Made by a program: the position numbers and the translations under genes
Notes under the pieces: model-generated
Seen by the model: only the letters and a program-made list of their open reading frames with translations
What the model was told of the DNA's origin: nothing
The model's database searches: none
In this document: positions 1-5,710 of the stretch, piece by piece
Layout: each line of letters opens with the position of its first letter
How positions within the stretch are numbered: position 1 is the stretch's first letter
NCBI GenBank assembly: GCA_946401755.1
Contig: CAMIVH010000013.1
Coordinates: 1-16,201, forward strand
Source: an uncultured Caryophanales bacterium
GTDB lineage: Bacteria > Bacillota_I > Bacilli_A > RFN20 > CAG-826
Direction of reading: 5' to 3'
DNA length: 16,201 nt

Positions 1-1
1 T

Positions 2-421
2 ACTTATTTTGAGGTTTATATCAGAAATAAAAACAACGTTTATCAATCCTTTAATTTATTAATTCCTTATTGTTCTTCCTGGATGAAAGATAAGATTGAA
101 ACCTTATTAAAAGAAATAGATAACGATAAATCAGTTCAGCCATTTGTGAATTTCGCTAATAACTTCGAACAGTTATCTAGTCATTCTTTACTTCTTTCTA
201 TTTATCAAATGGTGGATCAAGGAGAGAGCAGTCAACAACTAGCCCAATTTGATGTCATCTTTGATGAAATAGCGAGAAATAGGTATAAAGAAATGAAAGA
301 ACAAAAAGAAAAGTCTTTAGGCAATATGTCTACTTTTCCTTTAATAGGCGCAGGTGCGATAACAGTCACACTTACAATATCCATTATTTCCGTACTGGGG
401 GATTTAATGAATGTCTTATAA
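2..421 (+). CDS. TadC-like type II/IV secretion F-domain membrane protein, C-terminal part (5' end outside window)
   Basis: The reading frame is open from base 2 with no stop, and the Met at 83 is internal, so this is the last 139 residues of a gene that begins upstream. The visible part has a soluble helical stretch in the style of T2SSF domains (a helix ending FANNFEQLSSHS, then YQMVDQGESSQQ, then FDEIARNRYKEM), followed by a C-terminal membrane helix (about IGAGAITVTLTISIISVLGD) and a short tail. This order, helix bundle then terminal helix, fits TadB/TadC inner-membrane platform proteins of Flp/Tad pilus systems. The 11-nt overlap with the next gene and the pilin-like gene two places downstream support a pilus operon. 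TadC rather than TadB is a guess from the sequence pattern; the family-level call is moderate. Confidence 0.6.
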   Translation, partial: TYFEVYIRNKNNVYQSFNLLIPYCSSWMKDKIETLLKEIDNDKSVQPFVNFANNFEQLSSHSLLLSIYQMVDQGESSQQLAQFDVIFDEIARNRYKEMKEQKEKSLGNMSTFPLIGAGAITVTLTISIISVLGDLMNVL

Positions 422-752
422 AATCGGTCTTTTATTATCTATGGTTTTTGTGGCGATGTTCTTCCTCTTTGGCGCGGACCTTATTTCTATTCAAAGTGTC
501 TACAGTTCGTTAGATTCAAAAGCCAACAATATTTCATATTTAATATCAAGGTCAGGGGTAATTGATGAGGAATTCATTGACTATATTGAATCGTCCTATC
601 ACGTAGATTTTGATTGTCCGATTAACTTAACGCCGACATTTGGGGAAGAAATCATTTATTCGATATCCACGAAATATCGCCCAATGATTATCGATAAAAA
701 AGAAATGACTATCGTAATATCACGTATGACAGTCGTGGGATTCTATGGTTAG
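411..752 (+). CDS. Small one-helix protein of the Tad-like pilus operon (possible minor pilin/pseudopilin)
   Basis: The 113-residue product has a single N-terminal membrane helix (residues about 5-24, IGLLLSMVFVAMFFLFGADL) followed by an extracytoplasmic domain of about 85 residues rich in beta-type sequence. This is the architecture of minor pilins and TadE/DUF4320-type proteins, but I recognise no specific family. It overlaps the end of the TadC-like gene by 11 nt and has a G-rich stretch (GGGGGA) about 10 nt before its ATG. It ends 14 nt before the Flp-like pilin gene, so all three are probably co-transcribed. The role as a pilus accessory subunit is inferred from topology and position only. 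Confidence 0.55.
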   Translation: MSYKIGLLLSMVFVAMFFLFGADLISIQSVYSSLDSKANNISYLISRSGVIDEEFIDYIESSYHVDFDCPINLTPTFGEEIIYSISTKYRPMIIDKKEMTIVISRMTVVGFYG

Positions 753-760
753 AAAGGAGG
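753..760 (+). promoter_or_regulatory. Strong Shine-Dalgarno site setting the pilin start
   Basis: AAAGGAGG lies 6 nt before the ATG at 767. A closer ATG at 763 opens only a five-codon frame (stop at 778), so 767 is the start that the site serves. It is one of the best ribosome sites in the window, consistent with an abundant structural protein. Confidence 0.75.
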
Positions 761-766
761 GTATGT

Positions 767-928
767 ATGTCAGAGATTAAAGGACAGTTATTAGGCATTA
801 TCCTGGTGATTATTGTCTTTGGCGTTGTCGCTGGTGGTTTGGCCACAGTTTTCGCAAATATGACTAGTTCAGTTTCTAGCGAAATGGCAAACGCAATTAC
901 CACAAAACCTGCAATGCTAACTTTCTAA
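767..928 (+). CDS. Flp-like small pilin subunit (53 aa)
   Basis: The 53-residue frame begins MSEIKGQLLGIILVII and continues with a helix of about 20 hydrophobic residues (8-27), followed by a short polar, helical tail (NMTSSVSSEMANAI). A very short basic leader ending in KG, then Q and a long hydrophobic helix, is the layout of class III prepilins of the Flp/Tad type, where prepilin peptidase cuts after the Gly; here the cut would fall after Gly6. The usual Glu at mature position 5 is not present (Gly10 lies in that area), which is atypical. A strong ribosome site precedes it and an intrinsic terminator follows 5 nt after the stop, as expected for an abundant last gene in an operon. Major versus minor pilin cannot be decided from sequence. 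Confidence 0.6.
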   Translation: MSEIKGQLLGIILVIIVFGVVAGGLATVFANMTSSVSSEMANAITTKPAMLTF

Positions 929-933
929 GAAAT

Positions 934-959
934 AACGGCTTGAATAAGGCCGTTTTTTT
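934..959 (+). terminator. Intrinsic terminator of the pilus operon
   Basis: AACGGCTT pairs with AAGGCCGTT (one bulged C) across a 4-nt loop, followed directly by seven T residues. It closes the operon that ends with the Flp-like pilin. Confidence 0.85.
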
Positions 960-963
960 GATA

Positions 964-992
964 TTGAAAATAAAATGTTACACAAGTAAAAT
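964..992 (+). promoter_or_regulatory. Promoter of the acyl carrier protein gene
   Basis: TTGAAA (964-969), a 17-nt spacer, and TAAAAT (987-992). Transcription would begin near 998-1000, leaving only 2-4 nt before the ATG at 1002, so the mRNA is predicted to be leaderless or nearly so. Confidence 0.75.
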
Positions 993-1001
993 AATTTTGA
1001 T

Positions 1002-1226
1002 ATGGAAGCCTTAGAAATCGTAAAAGAAGCAATTAAAGATCGTATTAATATTGGTTCAATCAATTATGATGACAAACTAGACGAATTAGGTTTAGATTCT
1101 TTGGACTTAGTGGAAACAATGTTAAAGATTGAAGAAGCTTTAAATGTTGAATTCGCCACTGATGAAATCGTTGAATTAAAAACAATTCGCGACGTCGTAA
1201 ATTTAATTGAATCAAAAAAATTATAA
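1002..1226 (+). CDS. acpP: Acyl carrier protein
   Basis: The 74-residue protein is the normal size of an ACP. It has the four-helix pattern and the phosphopantetheine site GLDSLDLVE, with Ser33 as the attachment residue, and the acidic helix II that partner enzymes recognise. It carries acyl groups as thioesters for fatty acid or phospholipid synthesis in the cytoplasm. There is no fatty-acid gene beside it; it stands alone, with its own promoter and no Shine-Dalgarno site. No terminator lies between it and the tRNA pair downstream, so readthrough into those tRNAs is likely. The acyl ligase at 12654-14309 is a possible but unproven partner. A dedicated role outside fatty-acid synthesis cannot be excluded from sequence alone. 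Confidence 0.93.
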   Translation: MEALEIVKEAIKDRINIGSINYDDKLDELGLDSLDLVETMLKIEEALNVEFATDEIVELKTIRDVVNLIESKKL

Positions 1227-1231
1227 TTTTC

Positions 1232-1260
1232 TTGTCATTGCTATACACACATGGTAATAT
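1232..1260 (+). promoter_or_regulatory. Promoter of the tRNA-Asn/tRNA-Glu pair
   Basis: TTGTCA (1232-1237), a 17-nt spacer, and TAATAT (1255-1260), with a TGG extended -10 immediately before it. The predicted leader (about 1267-1294) contains a small hairpin, CGCTT-ATTA-AAGCG (1269-1282), of unknown meaning; it has no T tract. Confidence 0.8.
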
Positions 1261-1294
1261 TTTAAACGCGCTTATTAAAGCGTAGTTGCAAGTT

Positions 1295-1370
1295 GCCTAC
1301 CTAGCTCAGTCGGTAGAGCTATCGGCTGTTAACCGATCGGTCGTGGGTTCGAGTCCCTCGGTAGGCGCCA
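1295..1370 (+). tRNA. tRNA-Asn (anticodon GTT)
   Basis: A full cloverleaf can be folded: acceptor GCCTACC/GGTAGGC, D stem GCTC/GAGC, anticodon stem ATCGG/CCGAT with loop CTGTTAA, T loop TTCGAGT, discriminator G and encoded CCA. The T stem GTGGG/CCCTC has a T-T mismatch at its second pair (1344 with 1358), which is unusual. It lies 3 nt before tRNA-Glu, and both are expected to be cut from one transcript. Confidence 0.95.
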
Positions 1371-1373
1371 CTT

Positions 1374-1450
1374 GGCGAATTGGAGAAGCGGCTTAACTCA
1401 CATGCCTTTCACGCATGCATTCACGGGTTCGAATCCCGTATTCGTCACCA
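1374..1450 (+). tRNA. tRNA-Glu (anticodon TTC)
   Basis: Acceptor GGCGAAT/ATTCGTC (with one G-T pair), anticodon stem CATGC/GCATG with loop CTTTCAC, T stem ACGGG/CCCGT with loop TTCGAAT, discriminator A and encoded CCA. It is second in the tRNA pair and is followed by a terminator. Confidence 0.95.
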
Positions 1451-1462
1451 ACTTGATTAAAT

Positions 1463-1498
1463 AGGATTGATACAATAGTGTCAGTCCTTTTATTTTTT
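1463..1498 (+). terminator. Intrinsic terminator after tRNA-Glu
   Basis: An 11-bp stem (1463-1473 with 1478-1488, two G-T pairs) with loop AATA, followed by TTTATTTTTT. Its 3' arm overlaps the -35 region of the next gene's promoter. Confidence 0.88.
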
Positions 1499-1506
1499 GC
1501 TAACAT
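1478..1506 (+). promoter_or_regulatory. Promoter of the Vat-type acetyltransferase gene
   Basis: GTGTCA (1478-1483, four of six consensus bases), a 17-nt spacer, and TAACAT (1501-1506) with an extended TGC just before it. The expected start site is about 1513, the A of the ATG itself. The -35 element sits in the 3' arm of the preceding terminator. Confidence 0.6.
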
Positions 1507-1512
1507 ATTTAC

Positions 1513-2157
1513 ATGGAAAAGAAAATTAATCCTATTTATCCAAACTCTCAATTCAAATCATTTTGTTATATCAAAAGCGTTATCACTAGACCAAATATTA
1601 TTGCAGGTGATTATTCATATTATGATGATAGTGAAGAAGGACCTGAATCTTTTGAAAAACATGTCACTCATCATTATGAATTTATGGGTGATAAGCTCAT
1701 TATTGGTAAGTTTGTTGCTGTAGCAAGAGGTGTGGAATTTGTCATGAATGGTGCAAACCATATGCTTGATTGCTTAACCACATATCCTTTTGAAATAATC
1801 GATGAATTCAAAAGTTTATCTAGACCATTTGGTGATAGAGGAAATCGTGGCGATACAGTAGTGGGCAATGATGTCTGGATTGGACAAAACGCAACTATCT
1901 TACCAGGTGTCCATATCGGTGATGGAGCGATTATTGGTGCGAACGCAGTTGTCGCTAAAGATGTTCCTCCTTATGCCGTAGTTGTGGGCAATCCAGCAGT
2001 CATTAAGAAATATAGATTTGATCAAGAAACTATTGATCTTCTTTTAGAACTCAAGTGGTGGGACAAAGATATTGAAGAGATTAAGAAACTTATTCCATTA
2101 CTCACTGGTGATTTAGAAAATAGCAAAAAAGAACTTAAAGCACTTCTTAAAAAGTAG
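1513..2157 (+). CDS. Vat/xenobiotic-type hexapeptide-repeat O-acetyltransferase
   Basis: The 214-residue protein matches the size and layout of the Vat/CatB xenobiotic acyltransferases, which move an acetyl group from acetyl-CoA to a hydroxyl of a small molecule such as streptogramin A. Seen directly: the N-terminal YSYYDD segment, the MNGANHMLD motif with the expected catalytic His83, a loop with YPF, and left-handed beta-helix hexapeptide turns at about 112-165 (VVGNDVWIGQNATILPGV, VHIGDGAIIGANAVV), then VVGNPAVIKK and a C-terminal helix. The substrate is unknown; many chromosomal members are not resistance enzymes. The gene appears leaderless (start at the predicted transcription start, no ribosome site). 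It converges on the neighbouring maltose-type acetyltransferase. Confidence 0.85.
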   Translation: MEKKINPIYPNSQFKSFCYIKSVITRPNIIAGDYSYYDDSEEGPESFEKHVTHHYEFMGDKLIIGKFVAVARGVEFVMNGANHMLDCLTTYPFEIIDEFKSLSRPFGDRGNRGDTVVGNDVWIGQNATILPGVHIGDGAIIGANAVVAKDVPPYAVVVGNPAVIKKYRFDQETIDLLLELKWWDKDIEEIKKLIPLLTGDLENSKKELKALLKK

Positions 2158-2163
2158 TGAAAG

Positions 2164-2215
2164 AAAAGAAGACTTACCAGAGTTCTTTTTTGAGAAAAAT
2201 GGAGTCTTCTTTTTT
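2164..2215. terminator. Shared bidirectional terminator of the convergent acetyltransferase genes
   Basis: AAAAGAAGACT (2164-2174) and AGTCTTCTTTT (2203-2213) are a perfect 11-bp inverted repeat with a 28-nt loop. On the + strand the 3' arm ends in a T tract (to 2215). On the - strand the 3' arm continues as TTTTCTTTC. The arm at 2203-2213 and the loop code for the last residues of the leftward gene, and that gene's stop codon begins at the other arm. The long loop makes efficiency uncertain. Confidence 0.55.
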
Positions 2216-2791
2216 AATTTCTTTAATCTTTTTCGCGGGATTACCAGCGTAGACCCAGTCACTTTCTAAATCGTGAGTAACTACAGATCCAGCACCTACC
2301 ACAACGTTATCGTGAATAGTGACACCAGGTAAGATAGTGACATTACCACCGAACCAGCAATCATTACCAATATTAATTGGTTTTCCATATTCTCTATCGG
2401 TGACATAGCCTTTTTCTTTATCAAAATATAATTCTCTTTCAGAAGCCACTAAGGAGTGGAGTGCGGTTAATATTGAAATATTAGGGCCAAAGAAGCAGTT
2501 ATTACCAATATGGACTGGACAAACGTCCAAGATAACTAGGTTAAAGTTAAAATAAACAGTCTTACCAAAATAGGTGTTTTCGCCATAGTCTACAAAGACT
2601 GGACCTCTGACAAAGAGTGATTCATCACTATGTGGGAATATCTCTTTTAAGAGTTTAGCTCTTTCAGGATGCGCCTCTGGTAAGTTGTTATATTTGATAC
2701 ATAAATCGCTCATCAAGACACGACGATCATATAATGGCTTTTCTAGGGAATCATAGATTTTGCCCTGTAACATTTTTTCTTTTTCGCTCAT
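2174..2791 (-). CDS. Maltose/galactoside-type sugar O-acetyltransferase (LacA/Maa family)
   Basis: The 205-residue protein has the family's N-terminal helical cap (MSEKEKMLQGKIYD, about residues 1-55), then left-handed beta-helix repeats: VHIGNNCFFGPNISI, the ILTALHSL motif with the expected catalytic His112, an insert (about 115-138), INIGNDCWFGGNVTILPGV, VVVGAGSVVTHD and the VYAGNPAKKIK end. Family members transfer acetyl from acetyl-CoA to the 6-hydroxyl of sugars, often for detoxification or surface sugar modification; the true substrate here is unknown. It runs leftward and converges on the Vat-type gene, with which it shares a terminator. The promoter places transcription start on the A of the ATG, and there is no Shine-Dalgarno site. 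Confidence 0.88.
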   Translation of the reverse strand: MSEKEKMLQGKIYDSLEKPLYDRRVLMSDLCIKYNNLPEAHPERAKLLKEIFPHSDESLFVRGPVFVDYGENTYFGKTVYFNFNLVILDVCPVHIGNNCFFGPNISILTALHSLVASERELYFDKEKGYVTDREYGKPINIGNDCWFGGNVTILPGVTIHDNVVVGAGSVVTHDLESDWVYAGNPAKKIKEIKKEDSIFLKKELW

Positions 2792-2797
2792 GCAACA

Positions 2798-2826
2798 ATT
2801 ATGAAATAAATAGGAGAATATGACAA
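2798..2826 (-). promoter_or_regulatory. Promoter of the leftward sugar acetyltransferase gene
   Basis: On the - strand: TTGTCA (2826-2821), exactly 17 nt, CATAAT (2803-2798), then 6 nt to the ATG at 2791. The start of transcription should coincide with the start codon, the clearest leaderless arrangement in the window. Confidence 0.75.
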
Positions 2827-2868
2827 ATAAAAATAATTTACTCTCCTTCTTCCGCTTGCTTTGTTTAG

Positions 2869-2877
2869 TGCTACAAT
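2869..2877 (+). promoter_or_regulatory. Extended -10 promoter of the phosphoesterase lipoprotein gene
   Basis: TGCTACAAT (extended TGC plus TACAAT, 2872-2877) with no convincing -35 box. It is divergent from the sugar acetyltransferase promoter. The predicted leader is about 39 nt and carries a ribosome site (AAAGGA) before the ATG at 2923. The same TGCTACAATA string recurs before 9939. Confidence 0.6.
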
Positions 2878-2922
2878 AGTAGGGAAGACATAAAGCATTA
2901 AAGATGAGAAAGGACTATTTTT

Positions 2923-4593
2923 ATGTTGAACAATAATAAAAAAGCTTTTCGTATGCCATTACTCGTAATGGCCACTGTTTGTTTGCTTATCACAGGCTGT
3001 AATAAACAGCCAGCAAGCAGTAGTGAAAAAGAACCTGAATACAATATCGTTAGACCAGAATTTACTCCTGATTATGATAACTATGGAGTAAGTGGAAAAC
3101 CAAGTGGTGTCAATATGACCTATTATAAAGGCATCTATTCTCGTGGTTTTTCATGGTTAACGGATGAAAATACCCAAGGTACAGAATTATATCTTGTTCA
3201 AAGTGATAAAGGTGAAGCCGCTGATTTCAGTGGTGCGCAAGTTGTCAACGGCACAAGCATGCTGTGCACATATGATAAGTCCGGCAACATTACCGCTGAA
3301 GGCTTAGCGGCTGCCAAAGGCAGTGGTAACACTGATGAAGTTAAAGTCATGTCACACAAAGTGCATGTCGAAAACTTAGAAAAAGGCAAAGCCTATAGTT
3401 ATAAGATTGGTTCAGAAGCCGGCTATTACTATGGTGCTTTCATCGTTGAAAAAGAAAAAGCTAATTCCATTACCGCAGTTCATGTTAGTGACGCTCAAAC
3501 AAAAGATTTAAGCAAGCATTACGTCTGGCGTAATACCATTGCAAAAGCTGTCGATACCGCTGGCAAAGACTTAGATATGATTTTCAATAATGGTGACCAA
3601 TTTGACCAAAACAATAGCAGTGGTAATGACAAAGAACCATTTAGACTTTTTAGATATTCCAAAGCCTTTGATGTCATTCAAGACTATAAATTCAATGTTG
3701 CTTACATGAGCTCGTCTGGTAACCATGAACCATCTTCACCGTATTCGCATTACCTCATGAGCGACATCAATTACGCGGGTTACGACTATAAGGGCGCGTA
3801 TTATTCATATGATTACGACTACGCGCATTTCGTAGTGCTTAACACTAACACGATTAATGATGAACAACTCAATTGGCTAAAAGCGGACTTAGATGCCGCT
3901 AGTAACGCTAAATGGAAAGTAGTGACCATGCATATCTCACCATATTCCACTGGTGACCATAGTAATAAATCAGAAAACCAAACAATCGTTGAAAAGTTAA
4001 CACCAATCTTCTCCGAAAAGCATGTTGACCTTGTTTTACAAGCCCATGACCATACATATAACAAAACAATGCCATACAAATGGGATGCAGCGGGCTATAC
4101 AACATCTGAAGAAGAATTAGGCAGTGTCGTTAATCTCACTCCAGAAACAGAAACCGTTGGAAACGTTAAATATGACAAGAATCCAAATGGTACTTACTAT
4201 GTAACAACCGGCGCTGCTGGCCATAGATGTGGCTCTGTTGAAAGTGATGGTATCTGGGCGGAAGTCGTTAAAGATGGTGACCAAATTAAAGGTTTAAATC
4301 CAAGTAAGACATTCACCACAAACAAATATAAAAATGTCTGTGGTACACTTACTCAATCCAACCAATACGAATCTTATAAGATTTCCTCATACACATCCTC
4401 ACAAGACTACAAAGTGGGCGATCCTGCTACCGGTAATGTGAACGCGTGCATGTTTGGTGTGCTCAATATGACAGAAACCACTCTTTCATATCATGTCTAT
4501 ACCACAAACGATAAACAAACCGTCAACGGCAATATCGAATATAATCTAGATTCAGTGAAATTGTTTGATACTCTTGATATACTAAAAGCCTAA
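2923..4593 (+). CDS. Calcineurin-like metallophosphoesterase lipoprotein (purple acid phosphatase-like)
   Basis: The 556-residue protein starts with a lipoprotein signal peptide ending in the lipobox LITGC, so Cys26 would be lipid-anchored and the enzyme exposed outside the membrane. Residues about 55-178 form a Fn3-like domain typical of the N-terminus of purple acid phosphatases. The catalytic domain follows with metal ligands in order: VSDAQ (Asp190), NNGDQFD (Asp225), SGNHE (Asn267, His268), TMHIS (His337) and AHDHTY (His375, His377; the usual Gly of GHxH is Ala). It probably releases phosphate from extracellular phosphomonoesters or nucleotides; the substrate is unknown. The stop overlaps the start of the next hydrolase by one base (TAATG), suggesting coupled translation. 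The start has an AAAGGA site about 9 nt upstream. Confidence 0.9.
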   Translation: MLNNNKKAFRMPLLVMATVCLLITGCNKQPASSSEKEPEYNIVRPEFTPDYDNYGVSGKPSGVNMTYYKGIYSRGFSWLTDENTQGTELYLVQSDKGEAADFSGAQVVNGTSMLCTYDKSGNITAEGLAAAKGSGNTDEVKVMSHKVHVENLEKGKAYSYKIGSEAGYYYGAFIVEKEKANSITAVHVSDAQTKDLSKHYVWRNTIAKAVDTAGKDLDMIFNNGDQFDQNNSSGNDKEPFRLFRYSKAFDVIQDYKFNVAYMSSSGNHEPSSPYSHYLMSDINYAGYDYKGAYYSYDYDYAHFVVLNTNTINDEQLNWLKADLDAASNAKWKVVTMHISPYSTGDHSNKSENQTIVEKLTPIFSEKHVDLVLQAHDHTYNKTMPYKWDAAGYTTSEEELGSVVNLTPETETVGNVKYDKNPNGTYYVTTGAAGHRCGSVESDGIWAEVVKDGDQIKGLNPSKTFTTNKYKNVCGTLTQSNQYESYKISSYTSSQDYKVGDPATGNVNACMFGVLNMTETTLSYHVYTTNDKQTVNGNIEYNLDSVKLFDTLDILKA

Positions 4594-5549
4594 TGGGATT
4601 TATTGTTAATCATTACATCAAATATTTCGTCCATCGTTACGATAAAGAAGTCGGTATCCCTTATTACTCCTACAAGGATTTTAAGGGATTTAAGTGTGAA
4701 GAAAACTCTTTTTTCATCACATATGGGTCAAATAAAAAAACTCAGTCATACGGCACTAACATCCATTATTTCTTCTATTATTACGATAATTATAAAGATG
4801 ATAAAATCATCTTGTTTTGCCATGGTATGGGTCCAGGGCATACCGCTTATATGGCGGAAATAGAGGCCTTAGCAAGACGTGGTTATAAAGTTTTAACTTT
4901 GGACTATGCAGGATGTGGCGAATCAGGTGGCAAGTATCTTGGTTCCCTAAATAAACCAACTAGAGATGTCATCGAATTATTAGACCATTTAAAACTTGAT
5001 AAACCTATCGTTTTAATGGGTCATTCTTTGGGCGGTTATACCGCGTTAAACACTTTGTGTTTGCGTAAAGATATCACCAAAGCAATAGCGATATCTCCAA
5101 TTATTCAAATTGAGCCATTATTACAGCTCAACACTAAGTCAAAATTTATCACCAAACATTTACTCCGCTATGAGAGAAAAGTGGATAGAGAAATCTTTGA
5201 TATCAATATTCCTGAATATTTAAAAACCACAACAGACGATGTCTTTGTCATCCAATCAAGTGATGATCAAATGGTGCCTTATGATATGTCGTTAAAAGTC
5301 ATTGAACAAATAGATAATCCCCATATCAAAACCAAACGATTTGAAGGCCGAAAGCATAATCCAAATTACACGGATAATGCGGTAGCGTATATGGATGACG
5401 TCTTTGGTAAATACAACGCTCTCATCAAAGAGAAAAAGATAGTCACTGATGAGGATAGAATTGCCTATTTTAAAGACGTTTCATTAGCCAAACTAGTGGA
5501 GCAGGATGAAAAATTATTCGATGAAATAACGGCTTTTATCGAAAAATAA
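4593..5549 (+). CDS. Alpha/beta hydrolase (serine esterase/lipase-type)
   Basis: The 318-residue protein has a complete alpha/beta-hydrolase set: oxyanion-hole segment FCHGMGPG (about 75-82), a lid-proximal LDYAGCGESGG, nucleophile elbow GHSLGG (Ser145), acid SSDDQMVP (Asp224 or Asp225) and catalytic His255 in GRKHN. No signal peptide is seen; a short aromatic N-terminus may associate with the membrane. It overlaps the phosphoesterase stop by one base and has no ribosome site of its own, so it is likely translated by re-initiation. The C-terminal 50 residues are charged and helical, beyond the core domain. The substrate is not predictable; the pairing with a phosphatase suggests work on a shared nutrient or lipid, which is inference. 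Confidence 0.85.
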   Translation: MGFIVNHYIKYFVHRYDKEVGIPYYSYKDFKGFKCEENSFFITYGSNKKTQSYGTNIHYFFYYYDNYKDDKIILFCHGMGPGHTAYMAEIEALARRGYKVLTLDYAGCGESGGKYLGSLNKPTRDVIELLDHLKLDKPIVLMGHSLGGYTALNTLCLRKDITKAIAISPIIQIEPLLQLNTKSKFITKHLLRYERKVDREIFDINIPEYLKTTTDDVFVIQSSDDQMVPYDMSLKVIEQIDNPHIKTKRFEGRKHNPNYTDNAVAYMDDVFGKYNALIKEKKIVTDEDRIAYFKDVSLAKLVEQDEKLFDEITAFIEK

Positions 5550-5570
5550 TTAATAAAAACCTCGATAAAA
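5534..5570 (+). repeat. Inverted repeat at the end of the hydrolase gene
   Basis: TTTTATCGA (5534-5542) and TCGATAAAA (5562-5570) form a 9-bp inverted repeat spanning the stop codon. It could slow or end transcription, but no T tract follows on the + strand, so it is not called a terminator. Confidence 0.4.
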
Positions 5571-5616
5571 AATAGATTATCAAAATCTAAAATCTGTAAC
5601 ATAAATTTACAAAAAA

Positions 5617-5657
5617 GTGCGATTGTAATGCTAAAAACCGCTATTTTGCGCGATTGT
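5617..5657 (+). repeat. Direct repeat in the cyclase upstream region
   Basis: GTGCGATTGT (5617-5626) and GCGCGATTGT (5648-5657) share GCGATTGT at a 31-bp spacing, about three DNA turns. The segment 5640-5693 is clearly GC-richer than the surrounding intergenic DNA. A regulator binding site is possible but not shown. Confidence 0.3.
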
Positions 5658-5671
5658 CACGAATTTTTCGC

Positions 5672-5699
5672 TTGCGCCCATTGCCGCTACGCGTATGAT
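5672..5699 (+). promoter_or_regulatory. Likely promoter of the cyclase-protease operon
   Basis: TTGCGC (5672-5677), a 16-nt spacer and TATGAT (5694-5699). Start of transcription would be about 5705-5707, giving a leader of about 5 nt. A 12-bp palindrome, TATATGCATATA (5700-5711), lies over the predicted start site and the ATG. Confidence 0.5.
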
Positions 5700-5710
5700 T
5701 ATATGCATAT

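Noticed and set aside
83..421. ATG at 83 as a true start of the first gene
   Set aside because: The frame is open to the window edge, and the upstream residues fit one continuous protein; no ribosome site precedes 83, so the gene is truncated by the window.
709..903. Leftward frame opposite the Flp-like pilin
   Set aside because: It is antisense to a better-supported gene with a ribosome site and terminator, and its protein has no recognisable features.
1478..1723. Rightward 81-codon frame overlapping the Vat-type gene
   Set aside because: It is in another frame of the clear acetyltransferase gene and begins inside the tRNA terminator.
3819..4105. Two leftward frames inside the phosphoesterase gene
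   Set aside because: They are antisense shadows of a conserved catalytic domain.
5534..5570. Intrinsic terminator after the alpha/beta hydrolase
   Set aside because: The inverted repeat is real but is followed by A-rich sequence instead of a T tract; kept only as a repeat.
5550..5710. Cyclic di-GMP riboswitch before the cyclase gene
   Set aside because: No riboswitch-like conserved core is seen and the likely promoter leaves a leader of about 5 nt, too short for one.
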